64,000 nucleotides of DNA from assembly GCF_029784155.1 (NCBI RefSeq), contig NC_073691.1, forward strand, positions 134,722,394-134,786,393, given 5' to 3'. The DNA comes from Uranotaenia lowii. Lineage: Eukaryota > Arthropoda > Insecta > Diptera > Culicidae. A program made the position numbers and the translations under genes. Shown here piece by piece: positions 1 to 12,811 of this stretch; position 1 is the stretch's first letter; the number at the start of each line of letters is the position of its first letter. The notes beneath the pieces were generated by a model. The model saw only the letters and a list, made by a program, of their open reading frames with translations, was not told the DNA's origin and ran no database searches.

Positions 1-28
1 GATGAGACAATTTTTTGTCTCTCATGAG

Positions 29-197
29 CCAACTCAATAACTGTTCGAACGAAGATTTGATCCAGACATTCAAAGCTGAGTTTAATTGCACAAATGTCAA
101 TGTATATTTTTTGGTTCTTATGGTTGGTTGCGTAGCCTTTGTGATTGTAATTTGTAAGGACGCCCTACTGATATTTTTCGAAAAAAATGTAGTTTAG
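29..197 (+). CDS. Possible 3'-terminal exon of an unrecognised membrane protein
   Basis: The window opens with a pyrimidine-rich run ending in AG at 27-28, which looks like a splice acceptor. It is followed by about 56 codons open to a TAG at 195-197. The peptide has a polar start with two Cys (CSNEDL, FNCTN) and one strongly hydrophobic segment of about 20 residues (YFLVLMVGCVAFVIVICK), then a short charged tail, as in the C-terminal end of a membrane protein. An AATAAA lies 30 bp past the stop (227-232). I do not recognise the family, and upstream exons would be outside the window. A chance ORF is the main alternative. Confidence 0.3.
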
Positions 198-2928
198 AAG
201 ATTCGGAACTGTTTTAAAACATTTAATAAATGAAAACTTATGTATATTGTGTCTCATTGAAAACGGGTAGCTTATAAATAAAACAGTTAAAAAATATTTT
301 CAAACTTGCGTGAAAAAATGTGAAATCAGTGGATCTTTTTCTATCGAAATCCTCATCCTCATCCTCGTGCCTAATACGTTCACACCAACACCAATTTGTA
401 GCGAGAATATCTTTACCCCTTGATGAGGTATCATAGGGTGAAACCCGGAGGCACATCACCTCCTTACTTTTGGCGGATCAAAATTACCCCTTATCACAAA
501 CGCTTGCAGTGGATCAAAATTACCCCTTTTTTCCAAAGCTTCCTGATAGCCAAAAATGGAAAATTCAAAAAGAACAATTATTTCAAAACAAATTGATAAC
601 ATGAAATGCACTATTTATTGTTTCATTTAATGTTTTTAAATCACAAATATTTCTGTCGCCGGGAAAAGTTTTGTTGTTCAAAGTTTTCTTCTGTGAAAGA
701 CTCGCAACAGACAGTCTTTTGGGTTTTCCTCCTTCGTAGAATCGATATGATAAAAGCTGCAAAAACAAGTTCATTATTACAAAACAATTCACATACCACA
801 CAGTAATAGATTCCATTTTTTTTAATTTCCTTTTTTGGTGTAAGGGGAAGATGTGTAACCGACGATAAGCTTAGATACAAACATTCATTAATAGACGCAG
901 CCGCAAACGACACAAGTGAACCTTCAGAAAAAATTGTCATGTCAAAACTTTGAAAACATTTCTTTATCAAAAATCGTTCATGTAATCTCGCTCCAACATA
1001 AAAGCGTCCCTCGGTTAAAAAACGATGTTTTCTCCGGCCACCTGAAGGCGACTACTGCCGGAAAACAACCGAGCAAAATTGGTCTTGTTCCATCGATATC
1101 CTGAGCCTGCGCCATCACTATGTTTGTCATTTTTTTTTCTTTTTTCCGGAAGTCACTTATTAACGACCTTCTACCGTATGTAACAAGTACTAAGTAGTAA
1201 CGGTGGTAACGCTGCGACGTACCTCGATATGAAATAACTTAACGCTGAAAAGTCATCTCCCCTCGTGTTTTTGAATTATGACTAAAATGTTGGAAAATTA
1301 TATATATTTTCTTAACTTTTAGAAAACTTTCTATTCACTGTAAACGAATGGTATCGAGTGAGAAATTTTCATTCCAAGAACGCTCATCTGATAACTGAAA
1401 TAGCCTCATAATCACAACTGCTGGTATAGAAAGTCTCATTTTCGAAGCCATATTTTTGAGTTATCAGTGTTTTTTTCATCTCTTACTAGAGCAAAATGAA
1501 CTCCAAGCGCTTCATTATGCATCAAGCTAATTTTTTTTCGTCTAAATAGAAATGATTTTATATTCGTGTAACATTTAAGCCCTCAAAACATTTCACCAAA
1601 GAACAAAAATACAGTAACTTATTTCGAAACAAATTCTAGATAACTATCAAGAAGTCATACCAAGATTAAATAAAATGCAAAATTGAAAGGTTTAATTGAA
1701 AAAAAATCCAATCCTTCATTCACATTTATGCCTAGGTCAAAATGTTCAACTCGTTTTGTAATCGGACTAAAAAGTTGTCAAGAAATTTAATTCAATAATC
1801 AATTCTGTTAACCTATTTCAGAATCGGTTCTTGTAAAGATTCAAAAACATAGCTCGAGCCGCATGCTTTTATAGCGTACATTTCAGATTAACGAATCAAA
1901 GGAAAAGCCGGAGAAATAAGGGAACTTGAAGCAGCACGAAACTTTGATGATCATCTTGGGAGAAAGTTCATCGCTAGCTCTTTTTACCTTTCTTTCAACC
2001 CGTCTAATTTTACACACCAAATAGTGTTGTTGCATACTTGAGGGCGCTTACTTGCTCGAGTGGAAAAAAACAGAAAAGCATGATGATGGTTGATCAAAGC
2101 TTTGAACTCAGTTTTTCAAACACGTCAATTTTTTAAATAATATCTGAATTTTCAATAAAATGTTTAAACAGACCAAGCATGTAAAAAATTCGTGAATCGT
2201 GCTTCTTACAACTTCGTTATAAATTTTCCAAACACATCCATAGATATCCTCGTCTTGAGCTCAAGTTTTTTCGACTGGATGTCAAAACTATCTTGAACAT
2301 GCTCGAGAAAAACGAACTGTTTAAGAAAAGTAAAAGATTATTTGATTAAATTCACTAGAAAGGCATCCCATAAGATTCGATTATCCTACATATAACATGG
2401 AGGCGTTTTCTTTGTAACACCATCACGTAAAAACGAACGGTCGTGAAGTGAAATTTGTATTAATTTCAAGAGCTGCAAATGAAGTTTCGAATTGCAATAC
2501 AAAAATGAGGTAAACCGATTTTCTGAAATTTGATCTCTAATTTTTTTTCATGATTTGAAATTTTGAATCTGTTTTTATAAGCTTCACATGTTGTTTAATT
2601 ATTGAATTGATATAAATTCACCACCCTCCCCCTTCTATTGCCGGAAAGAACATTACCATTTACAAACTAGGAAGGAGTAAATATTCATAAATCACAAAAT
2701 TATCATAAAATTATACCTACATAATTTTTTGTCCATTTTTTAAGATAAATTCTCGGATTATGCAAAAAAAATCTGTCGAAGCTCTCCTCTTCCTTTCTAA
2801 TATTTTCTACTTCAAGAAAAGATTTGTTTCAAATAATCATAGAAGTGCCGTCAAATGGAGCATCATGCAACAGCAGGATTAGATGCAACCTGTGTATACC
2901 ACAACAACTATTCATTTTTTTATATTAA
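198..2928. other. Non-coding AT-rich sequence
   Basis: No coding or RNA gene can be supported. The only structure noticed is an 18-bp sequence (GGATCAAAATTACCCCTT) occurring twice in direct orientation at 475-492 and 511-528. ORFs on both strands are short, unconserved in character and interrupted. Confidence 0.5.
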
Positions 2929-3229
2929 TACTAGCTGACACGGTTTGCTTTGCTACACCTTTATAAAATAAATGGAATATTCAAAAAATAATCAATTTTT
3001 TATTGTTTTGGTGGCATTATTTGCAATCAATTTACAGCATGATTCAAAAGCAACCTCTATAAATTGAGAGCTGCATCAATACGAAGATGACTTAAACGTT
3101 ACAATTATATAACATATTACATTTAATTAGGTGTTCAGCTCAATAATGAACTGTTCAGGACCCTATAGTTATCTAGATACAAAAAAAATTATTTAAACGA
3201 AATTTGCTGAGCGCAATCAAGAATTTTAA

Positions 3230-4465
3230 TGTAGGAGAACATCCTGCAATGTCAAAAATATTTTGAACTTTAACTAAAACTAAAAATTGTTCTGAAATTA
3301 AAATAATTATAAAGAGAACGAATCTCTGCGATGGAAAACTGCATCGATTTGCCTCTGAAATTAGAGATGATTTTGTTGGCCATCTCTTTGATTGATTCAA
3401 TGCCCGCAATCCGATGAAGATCTTCGGTGCTGAGCTAAGGTGGAAGCCGCAAAATCATTTTCAGAACCTTGTTCTGAATCCTCTGGATGGCTTTCTTCCT
3501 CGTCGCGCAGCAGCTAGACCAAATCGGAACTGCATACATTATCGCTGGTCGGAACACTTGTTTGTAGATAAGAATCTTATTTCGCAGACACAACTTGGAT
3601 TTCCTGTTGATAAGAGAATAAAGAGATTTAGTATATTTATTACATTCAGATTGAATATCTTCAATGTGATTTTTAAAAGTAAGATTCCGATCAAGTGTGA
3701 GTCCCAAGTACTTCACGTGATCAGAAAATTCTAATGAAACCCCATTAAAAGTTATGGAATGATTTTCATTAGGATTTAAAAATTCAGCTCTTGGCTTATG
3801 TGGAAATAAAATAAGTTGATTTTAAGAAGCGTTAGGAAAAATTTTCCACATTTTCAAGTAATTCAAAAAAGAATTTAAATTTTATTGCAATCTACTAAGT
3901 ACCACCGTAATTTTCGACCTTTGGCTGAAACCAAAGTATCATCAGCAAATAATCTTCTACCGTTTCCTTCTGGTACATCAGGAAGATCAGAAGTAAAAAT
4001 ATTGTATACAATTGGCCCAAGTATACTACCCTGAGGGACACCAGCTCTAATGGGTGTCTTTTCAGAGCATGAATTTTGATAGCTTACTTGCAAAGTTCGG
4101 CTAGTCAAGTAATCAAGTAAATCAAATCGAGCTAATTCAGCTACTAAACCTTTGTGCCAAACACTGTCAAATGCTTTTTCAATGTCAAGAAGAGCAACAC
4201 CAGTTGAATAACCTTCAGATTTTCTAGCGTTAATCATATTAGTTACACTCAAAAGTTGATGTGTAGTAGAATGTCCATGACGAAAACCAAATTGTTCTTC
4301 GGGGAAAATAGAATTCTGATTAATGTGAATCATCATTCTATTCAAAATAACTCTCTCAAGAAGAAAACTAATAGGTCGATAACTTGAAGGCTCTGAAGCA
4401 CTTCTTCCAGGTTTCAAAATTGGAGTATCTTTGGCATTTTTCCATTTATTGGGAAAATAAGCCAA
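3230..4465 (-). pseudogene. Reverse transcriptase domain of the Juan-like LINE
   Basis: The 196-residue frame (3875-4465) holds RT landmarks: RPISFL, EEQFGFRHGHST, LDIEKAFDSVWH, AGVPQGSILGP and the catalytic LFADDT. A second frame (3435-3716) carries the downstream part (KYLGLTLDRNLTFKNHI, then RIQNKVLKMILRLPP). After an in-frame TAG the frame continues with HRIAGIESIKEMANKI, the usual C-terminal end in this group. RT copies element RNA at a nicked target. At least two breaks lie between the pieces, so no full protein can be made. Assignment to the Jockey clade rests on remembered motif similarity. Confidence 0.85.
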
Positions 4466-5159
4466 GTGAGAACATTAATTGAAAATTTCAACTAAAAACT
4501 TTAAAATGCTTTCAGGTAACTTTTTAATAAGAATAAAAAAAAATCCCATCTCCCCCCGGAGCTTTCTTATTTTAGATTTTTTCAAAAACCAATTTAAGTT
4601 CATCAATATTTGTCACGCAAGAACTTTCAAATACAATTTGCTTAGAAAGAATATCATCAAATTTGAGGAGCAACTAATTGACTTAAATGCTCGCCTAAGT
4701 CCGTTAGAACCAAATCAATTGTTGAGGGATTTTTCATTAAAGGAAAACAAGTACACTCATTGGGACAGTATTATAACCTGCAGAGCAGTCATTAAATAAA
4801 ATATTCCCATTTGAATTTGATGAAATATTATTCCAAGATCGGTGTTTTGCATTTAAGTCACCAATAATGAAAAATTAAGATTTATTTCTGGTGAGTTTTG
4901 TAAATCTCCCTTCAAAGCATTTTTCTGTTCATCGCTACATTGGAATGGCAATTATGCGGCAACAATTACAATTTTCCCCATAAAGTCTGTTTCACATAGA
5001 CAAAACAAAAGTAAAAATGTCATTTTGTAGGGTTTTTATTGCACTTCAAGGAAAAAAATACATGAAAATCATTCGTCAACTTTTCAGATGAATTTTAGAA
5101 CTTTTTATGTGATACCACCCATCATTTTCTGCACAGTACTGCTGGTAACTTCATTCGCC

Positions 5160-6514
5160 ATCTTGTTCCATCACTTATCAATTTGAGCGGGTTTTTTTTT
5201 TCATGGTTCTGCCACATTTCTTCAGTTTGCTCTTAACTATTGACCAATATTTCTCGATGGGCCAGAACTTCACCGGACCTTTGTGGGACCGAATGAATGG
5301 CAAAACCCTGGAGAAATTCTTCTTTGTAAACATCTCCATTCATTGTGTCCCCAGCAGTGATGGTAAACTTCGCCCGTCACGTTTGACCCGACTAGTTTTG
5401 TTTCACCAAACGACTGGCACTGTTCTCAATTGACGGAGCCACACTACTCGCATGACGGATAAAGCACGACAACAATCAACATTTCTCCATCATCGACTGG
5501 CGAAGCTCCTACACATGGTCAAAATTTCTCCTGAGAGTGACTGGCAAATCTCTTCACACTTCGATCGGCTGCTGACGGCGGGTACAACTAATTGAACGAC
5601 TTGCTGGCAGAGAGCAACAATAGCAATAAAAAACTGAAAACAAGCTTGCTGGCAGGAGCAACAATAATAATAAATGCTTTTCTTGTTCGTCTTCGGTCGT
5701 CTTCGGCTTGCTGGCAGGAGCAACAATAATAATAAATGCGTTTCTTTTTCGTCATCGGTCGTTTGAATGCGATTGCTTGACTAGGTTATTATTTTAGCTT
5801 CAAATGAATGGGGAATGAATGACTGGCAAACGAAGTGACTGGTCGTTAAGGAACAGTCAATTGAGTTTGACGGACCAAGAGGCTTTACAGTCACAGCTTC
5901 ACGCCTCATGACGATGACTTTTGCCAAGCCTGGTCCCCAGTGATTAAAATCTTAGTCTTCTTCCCACAACTACAGATCCCTTACCAAATTGAATCTACCC
6001 GCAACATTCCCTTTACGCTTCGCAAGGTAAAATTTGTTACCGGGTATTTGTTCAATATCCATTTTGACGTAAGTTTCGTCGTCCATCAAAATGCATCCGT
6101 TGTACTTGGTCAACACTTTCTCGTACAACTTCCTTGCCCTGGTTTTGGCAACCAGGTTTTGTTTCAGCGTCCTGTTGGGGTGTTTGCTTGCATGATACGA
6201 CCGCAAGCCTTCTCGCAAACAAATTCGCCGAACTGTACTGTGGTTCGTCTTGAACTTTTTCGCCAAATCACGCAAGGAGATTCCAGGATTATTGTGAACT
6301 GATCGAATTGCCTTTGCTCGCAGCTTCCGGTCATATGTACCACTTTTACGCCTGGTTTGTTTTGCTCGATCCACCGTAAGAGTCTACCGGTAACGTTGCA
6401 GCACCGAATTTACAGTCGATTTTGGATATTTCAGGAATTTCGCGATCTTTACCCCTGACCACGTCGGTTTCTCTACGTGAGTGTGCATAATTTTCTCTCG
6501 CCTTTCGCGTTCCA
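5160..6514 (-). pseudogene. Broken ITmD37E-like transposase
   Basis: A start codon near 6514 begins an N-terminal helix-turn-helix part (MERERREKIMHT, then IAKFLKYPKSTVNSVLQRYR). A TAG then interrupts the frame just before 6374. The frame resumes for 134 residues (5970-6374) with a second HTH-like segment and the first catalytic motif ILMDDETYVKMD followed by IEQIPGNKFY, typical of mosquito ITmD37E transposases. The middle with the second catalytic Asp is missing. A C-terminal piece with IEKYWSIVKSKLKK, carrying the third acidic residue, is seen around 5.2-5.3 kb. The enzyme is inactive as it stands. Confidence 0.8.
5600..5765. repeat. 62-bp tandem repeat inside the transposon
   Basis: GCTTGCTGGCAGGAGCAAC starts at 5644 and again at 5706, in each case followed by an AATAATAATAAATGC run and a TCGTCNTCGGTCG motif. 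A more diverged partial unit precedes them near 5602. It lies between the two halves of the decayed transposase and probably arose after insertion. Confidence 0.7.
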
Positions 6515-6671
6515 TCGTCGAAAACTTTTAACTGACTGATTCGATCTTGATGAGATTTTCAACACTAAGTAAACAAACCATACGGATCAAAACGCTGTCA
6601 ATAGATTTGGCAACTAGTTGCGCTGCAGTAAATGAAAAGATACGACCAGATTCTATGTGAAACAGACTTTA

Positions 6672-6971
6672 GAAGTTTGTAATTCAACTCCAATTGTTTC
6701 TAAGACTTTGTATTGAAAGAAGGAAGAAGCCTAAATTTGAGACGACTATTGATGACAATAGCTACACCCCACCTTGTCGATCAAGTCGATCATTTCGTAA
6801 AATTTTAAAGAAAGCATTGCTTTTCAAGTTATTGTCTGGCTTTAAAAAAGTTTCAGAGATGGCAGCTTTATGTATGTTTTGAGTTTTCAAAAATAAAAAA
6901 AAATTATCTTTGTTAGCCAGCAAAGATTTAGCGTTCCAATTCATAATATTAAAATACCTATTTGGATCCAT
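6672..6971 (-). pseudogene. Start of LINE ORF2 (endonuclease)
   Basis: An ATG at 6969-6971 opens a frame beginning MDPNRYFNIMNWNAKSL and running into IHKAAISETFLKPDNN, which matches the start of an APE-type endonuclease (the NWNARSL and ETFL motifs). The same domain continues on the far side of the inserted transposon (below 4981) but with several stops. Just upstream, the minus strand shows what looks like the end of ORF1 (SMFEAFYTSFDYANKF, ending in a stop close to the ORF2 start), the compact ORF1/ORF2 arrangement of Jockey-like elements. Confidence 0.7.
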
Positions 6972-7500
6972 GAGGGAATCTCAAAGTCATAACAAATTTG
7001 TTAGCATAATCAAAAGAAGTATAGAAAGCTTCAAACATTGAATTTGCTTTCAACATAAGTTGCATCCTTTCTTAAATTTTGATGCAAAAATTTTAAATTT
7101 TCCTCCGAAATTTCACCCAAATCAACAAAATCGCGCGGATCAGAGAATGAAGGAGAAGAAAAGGTATATGTATTTCTGGAACTTTCCCCACAGACAAATA
7201 CAGACTGGACTCTCTTTTTCAGTTTTTCGCAAATGTTATGGGCAATGTCGGCACCAGAGGCGCGTCGATCGCTAAAAATAAACTAAAATCATCGAAGCTG
7301 GCGATTTGATTTTGTTCAAATTTTCAACATTGAAATGCAAGTTGCCATGGAGTGATTGTTTTTGTTTATTGGGTCTAAACGAAAAAATTAAACGCGAGGA
7401 ATATTGGTGTGGCAAACATCCTTCCGAAAACAATCGGAGCAACGAGTGTTCAATGTAGTGCAACAAATTGATGTTTAGCTTTAGGTATTTTGTATCTGAT

Positions 7501-9350
7501 TGTAGGTAGGTAATTGTAGGATTGCTGATAAGTAGGTTTAACCCAAAAAAAAAATATTTCCTTTCAGCTCACTTATTTTAACCACTGATAAAAATGCTCC
7601 GGCAGTCTCTTGAATCATTTCTTTCGCAACCGTCTCCAACTCGATTTGACTGAATATCGTCGATGATTGCCACATTTGCCACTTATACCTACTAGAATGT
7701 AGCGAGAAATGTCTTTAAATCCTTCCTATGCTGAAGAGAGAAGGGAAAGGAGGCATCTATACCAAAAAATAAGAATATTTCTGCTGTTTCAAGGACAGGA
7801 GAATGGATTTATTTAAGATAGAAGAATTGAAAAAAATGCGTTCATTCATGGCTCTACATTTGATTCCCAACAAATAATGGCATTCTGAAATCTTGCGAAT
7901 CAAGATTTATCAAAAAAAGAAATATTTTCATTAATGTAAATACCAAATCCAAATGCATTATTTCAAAAAATAAATGAATAAATAGAAAATGAAATCGATT
8001 CTTACTTATAAATTAAGATTTTTTTCAAATATTGATATTCTTACTACAGTTCAATAGATCTAATTGTATTAATATCATATATGTTTTAGATAAAAATTAA
8101 AATCAATACAATTCTAAATGTTTTTACAAATTCATTTAACTTTTGGTGGTGTATGTTGATAAATCTAAACCTGCATCACCGATCTAGCCTGTGTGTTGGA
8201 TTGACCAGCTTTGGTGTTCCAGCCTCAAACGTGACCGCTCGATCTGCCTTATGTTCGTGATGCGTCACGCGTGGGCCTAAGCAGCTTGGTCAGCACATCC
8301 ACGAATCCTCCGATACGCGTGCTGCCAGTGATAACGCGTAGTTGGTTTCAACCGCTCATCGTCGAAACCGGAATCCAGTGTGAACGTAAAAAAATCGACC
8401 GTTCAGCATTGTGAACATGATTCCACACTATACGCTTGGCTTGATCATTTAGGCCGACCTTTACCTAACTTCCAAGTGCGCGCTAAACTAAAAGCCCATT
8501 CTAGCAGGAAGGTATGGAATCGGACAGTCGTGGGAGGGTGCTACCGTGCTTCTTTCGTCGCATCCAGGCGTTTCGTCAAGAATATCATCTGCTCCAACTA
8601 GAGCCACCCACCTGCAAAAAAAAAGCAAGCAGTGGAAATATAAAAAAATATAATTTTGAAATTCTTTTATGCCTCCTGCGTACTTCCGGAGATGTTCCGC
8701 TTTTACCGAATGAGTTCACTGGCAATCGCGGCGACGGTCACGATTGATCAATATTTTCCATGGCTAATACGACAATTTTTGAAGTTTACATCGTTTGGGG
8801 CAATGTCAGATGGCAGTGCAATCACTTAAGAGAAATTTTGCGAAAAATTGGATAGAATTTTCTATGGAGAGTCATGTCTGTATTAGTCTTTGCTTTCCCA
8901 AGCCTTAGCGTGTACGTTGAGACTTGGTACCCGAAGCAGGCAACCCATTTTCAACCACTTTTGCGAACGTTAAACAACGAGTCTGAGGCGCTGAATCAGC
9001 ACATGTAACATTGAAATCACTTCAAGACGTGATTCCAAAGTAGACCGAGGCTGACCGCGAACAGGCAGTTTGTTTGCCGGCTTGACGTGTGAACACGAGA
9101 AAGACGAGAAGAAATTTTTCTGCCAGGAAAAAAAGCTTGACAACGACAACATTGAGTTATATTTTGTTTTCACATCCTTGACGGAAGTGACGATTTCTTT
9201 TTGAAAGGCGTTGAAGTATGAAATCGTGACCGTTATTGGTGTAACCTTTTCATTTTTAAGAGTATAAGAAGAAAATGGTTCCTTAGTACTCTTATCAGAA
9301 TCAAATATGAATATTTCCTTATCACCGATGTTATGATGGACTTGGAATGA
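7501..9350. other. Non-coding sequence with a GC-richer island
   Basis: Mostly AT-rich sequence without supportable genes. A GC-richer stretch at about 8150-8610 stands out from its surroundings and has no clean long frame; it could be a decayed exon or repeat, but no family is recognisable. At 8970-9374 there is a 134-codon minus-strand frame of ordinary composition with no recognisable domain. Confidence 0.4.
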
Positions 9351-9354
9351 ATTG

Positions 9355-10895
9355 GAAATTTCCCTAATGAACAATATTCCTCTAATTCACTCGTGTAAGC
9401 AACCGTTCTCCAACTTCTCGGGCATCCCACATACGCCAGATCACACTCCACTTGGTCTCACCACCTCGCTCGTTACGTCCCTGTTCGCCTCGTTCCTACC
9501 GGATTGGCAGCGAACACCTTTTTCGCAGGACAGTCGTCCGGCATTCTCACTACATGTTCTGCCCAGCATATTTGTCCAAAGGTTAACGCTGCCTCTTCAG
9601 CTGGCGGTGATTTTTCACGTTTCGATGAGTGCTTCTTTGCACTACACCGACCCGCGCGGCTTTCTCTTCGTTCACTACCCTCCTACACTCCTTTCGAACC
9701 AGTCGTTCCGTCATGTTCATTCCACATTTTCGATGACGTTCTCCGCAACGCTGTTGATGTCTTGATGGTATCCCAACAGTCCTCAGGAAAGATTTCGTCC
9801 AGTTTTCCCTCTGCTGGCAGCGCTGTTTCGAACGATTGCGCTTAGTCTGCTGCGACCTCAGTTTGCTTTAGTTGTGCGATATTCAACCGAGGCGGGACTC
9901 GGTTCCGTATGTTAAAGACTGCGGAGAGTTTTGGGCGCATCTTCACCGTTGCCAGATAGTGGTCTGACTCGATGTTTACGCCTCAACAGGATCTGACGTT
10001 GATGGTGTCCAAGGAGTGCCGGCTGTCTATCAAAACGTGGTCAATCTGTTACTGCGTTTGGTACGGTGTTCCTCAGGTGTACTAGTGTGGGAGGCGGTGC
10101 CGGAAAAAGGTACTATGTACGGCCATGCCTTTTGAGGTGGTGAAATCTAAGGGTTTTAAGCCGTTTTCGTTTGTCAGCTGGTGCGTGCTGAACCGTCCAA
10201 TTATCGGTTTGAATTCCTCCTCCTGGCCGACCTTAACGTTAAAATCCCCGCTGACGATCTTCCAATCATTTTTTGGGCAGCAGTTGTATTCACGCTCCAG
10301 CTGCGCGGAAAATTCGTCTTTGTCGTCACCGGTACTTCCGAGGTAAGGGCTGTGTACGTTGATGAAGCTGATATTGAAGAACCGGTCTATGATTATGAAT
10401 CGGCACATCCTTGGGTCGGTCGGCCACCCCTCGATCACACGCTTCTGCATTTTCTTCATCACAGCTGTTCCAAACTCGTGTTTATTGTCGCAGCTCTAGT
10501 AGATGGTATGACTTCAGTAGTTGGTTCGGCTCTTCACTTCGTTGGAGAGTGCGTAGGTACTGCCCTCGAAATTTAGAGATAGGCAGATCCATCTAAATTT
10601 CCAATCGATAGTTTCTTTTTGACCGCGGAGGTCTTTGCCGATTTCTGTCCGAAATGTCTTGTTCATTACTTGATGCTGCTAACCCCACCATCTCGCAGAT
10701 GGACCGTTGCGGTCATGAACACCCCCAGGACGTTGATGCACTTCGCACTCCGCACGCCGCCCCTGACATTCAGATCAGACGCGTTAGGAGCCCCCCATCT
10801 CAGTCAGAATGCGACCGTAGCATCCACCGAGATTGGATACCCGATCTCCGCTAAGGTTGTTCGCACCCCAGCTAGTACCACGTAGAAGTTTAGAA
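9355..10895 (-). mobile_element. RTE-like LINE copy A, internally deleted
   Basis: Read on the minus strand: a 5' leader (about 10.89 kb), endonuclease (10082-10462), the start of the coiled linker (about 9.5-9.9 kb), then directly the far C-terminus of the RT protein (a HVxRMPDDCPAK-like motif, about 9.5 kb) and a short 3' tail. The reverse transcriptase itself is absent, so an internal deletion joins linker to C-terminus. The same family occurs at 21.4-23.1 kb and 29.2-34.3 kb. I place it in RTE (JAM1/BovB type) from remembered motifs only. Confidence 0.75.
10082..10462 (-). pseudogene. Endonuclease domain of RTE-like copy A
   Basis: The 126-residue frame contains FNISFINVHSPYLGSTGDD, then LEREYNCCPKNDWKIVSGDFNVKVGQ and a terminal LDFTTSKGMAVHSTFFRHRLPH. 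These match the catalytic GDFN and downstream motifs of APE-type LINE endonucleases. The paralogue at 29322-29936 aligns along its whole length and continues through SDHYLVMV. In copy A the domain is cut after the RHRLPH motif by frame breaks. Confidence 0.85.
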
Positions 10896-12350
10896 TCGGA
10901 ATTGTAAGACATGAGGTGGTATGAGCACTACCCGAATAGGGTTTCGAGTTGCAGATTGTCAATCATTCGCCAGCCAAACTTGACCGCCACGCTAATCATA
11001 TTTTGGGGTAAACAAAGAAATATGTTTCAACTGCTTTTTGAAATTGACATACTATTGCATATGATTTTTTTCAGTATGTTATATTTTTTGTCCTGAAATT
11101 AAAATGATACGATGAGCAACAAGGCAACAACTTTTTAAAATAACCCATCCCACACTAAAGCAACATCACCGTGCAGAACATTGAACAGGCTTACGCAAGA
11201 AACAAACAAACAAACTGTCATCGATCATTCCCGCGTGGCAGGAGTGGTAATAAAAGAACACCACGTGAAGAAAGTGCGCAAGTCCGGTGTAAAGACTTTC
11301 CATCCGAATCGGGACAAAGTCCAGGAAGACGGATCGACCATCCGGGGTGACGAACTTCCGCCGTATCGCAACCGGGATTTCGTTTCGGAAAAAGAGAGTG
11401 AAGAGAGAAAAGATCCGAAAAAGCGAGGTTAAGTTCAGGTAGGAGGAAAAAGCCATCGTACAAGCCGCCACCTAATCCAATAACTACCTGCCACAGGAAG
11501 ACGGAATGACGACTTCAGAACAGAGAGTCCAACTCCAGTCCAGGAATCGGGGAAAAACCGCGCACATGCGCACAAGCGACCTCGGAAGCAACGTGGAACC
11601 ACAGGTACGAACACAGATTGCCACAGAAGCATCTGGAAGTGTGCTAATTGATGTAGTTTTCCCCAGAGCACTCCAGTCGGAAGGTTACCAGAAGGAACGG
11701 CCGGAAAAAAGCTACTTTGGAAGGAAGTAGCAAAGCCGCTAACCACCACAGGTAGGATAACAAAGCGCCGCAGAAGCTTCTTAAAGCGTGACACTGAAGA
11801 TTGTCTTTTTCCCCCCAGGCAACTTCAGTCGGAAGACCACCAGAAGAACAGGCGGGAGGAAGCAAAAGATTAGAGATGGGTCGCTTTGCGTAAGTTCCCG
11901 GCATTCCCTCAAGTGGCAAGGAGGACTAATCCTTTGACTTCCCAACAGGGCCCTTTTTCCGTTATCCGTGCTTACGCCATCAGCACAACATGCGTGTTAT
12001 CAACGAGTGCCACGACCGACAGCACCAGCCACGGCAAGCGAGAAGCAACAAGGTCGCGGGTGGCGAGACAGTGTCCGAGAGAGGTGCTATCGGCACGACA
12101 GGTGCACCCAAAATTCAGCCTCTGTGCCAATGGCGTGTAGTCAATTACATAGCATCATTGGTACAAGAAGATAACGCGATTGGTGCTGATTCGATTTGCT
12201 CCCACCGGCATTAATCTCCCAAGTTAACCGAATTGCGTATGTCTGAAAGAAACAAAATAAAAACGCTTTCACGTCCCTCCCTATCGCATCACAAGACGAA
12301 GAAGGATGGAAATAAATACCGGCCAACACCAGGCAGCCAGCGAACCGAGC

Positions 12351-12600
12351 GCTGTGCGTGTGAATGTAGCAAAAGCAACAACAAAAACATCCTTCTAATT
12401 CAATCCCTTCAATCCACTGGCAAACAACCACGGCCGAGCTGTGCGTGTGTATGCAGTAAAAGCAACAACAAAAAAAAACATTCCTTCAATTCAATTTGCC
12501 GGCAAACAACCACGGCTAAGCTGTGCGTGTGTATGTAGCAAAAGCAACAAGAATATATTCCTTCAATTCACCGGCAAACAAGCACCGGCCAAGCTGCCCG
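12351..12600. repeat. Tandem repeat, about 75-87 bp unit, three to four copies
   Basis: Units begin with GCTGTGCGTGTG at about 12351, 12438 and 12520, with a shortened start near 12593. Each unit then has AAAAGCAACAACAA, a TCCTTCAATTCA run and CCGGCAAACAA. The period shrinks from 87 to 73 bp through loss of A residues. It is non-coding. Confidence 0.8.
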
Positions 12601-12811
12601 GCTTTAGCAGCTGTGTATATGTAGCGTGTGTATGTAATAGCAGGCAGTAAGCAAAGCACAGTTCTCATTCAATGGGTTTCCCGTTTCCTCCACTCCCGTT
12701 CCCTTTCCCGTTTCCATCGCAAGACAAATGAATACCTTGAAAGGAGGCCAAACGCCGGGAAGCCACTGTCGTGCGGCAGAATGCCTATGACAAATATCCC
12801 TCTTCCTGCAT

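Larger units (their letters stand above)
4983..6669 (-). mobile_element. Tc1/mariner-superfamily (ITmD37E-like) transposon, complete with TIRs and TA duplication
   Basis: The ends are an 18-bp perfect inverted repeat, AAGTCTGTTTCACATAGA at 4983-5000 and its complement at 6652-6669. Each is flanked by TA (4981-4982 and 6670-6671), the target duplication of this superfamily. It sits inside the endonuclease region of the Juan-like LINE and is therefore younger than it. Inside, on the minus strand, is a broken transposase. Between the transposase halves (about 5.4-5.95 kb) is unrelated sequence containing a 62-bp tandem repeat. Confidence 0.9.
3170..7500 (-). mobile_element. Juan/Jockey-like non-LTR retrotransposon, decayed, split by a DNA transposon
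   Basis: On the minus strand the order is an ORF1 tail (about 7.0 kb), the start of the endonuclease ORF2 (6762-6971), more endonuclease-like sequence (4.5-4.98 kb), reverse transcriptase (3875-4465) and the RT C-terminus down to about 3.2 kb. The element is interrupted at 4983-6669 by a Tc1/mariner-superfamily element inserted at a TA. It has many stops and frameshifts and is dead. Its outer ends are not resolved; the 5' limit is a guess. A sequence beginning ACTAGCTGACACGG at about 2930 resembles a dispersed insect repeat motif and may be a separate element. Confidence 0.75.

Noticed and set aside
8970..9374. 134-codon minus-strand frame
   Set aside because: No recognisable domain, signal or neighbour; it overlaps the 3' tail of RTE copy A.
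9352..9845. Overlapping plus-strand frames of 113-137 codons
   Set aside because: They lie opposite the RTE copy A linker and C-terminus, which explains their GC content. They have no domain of their own.
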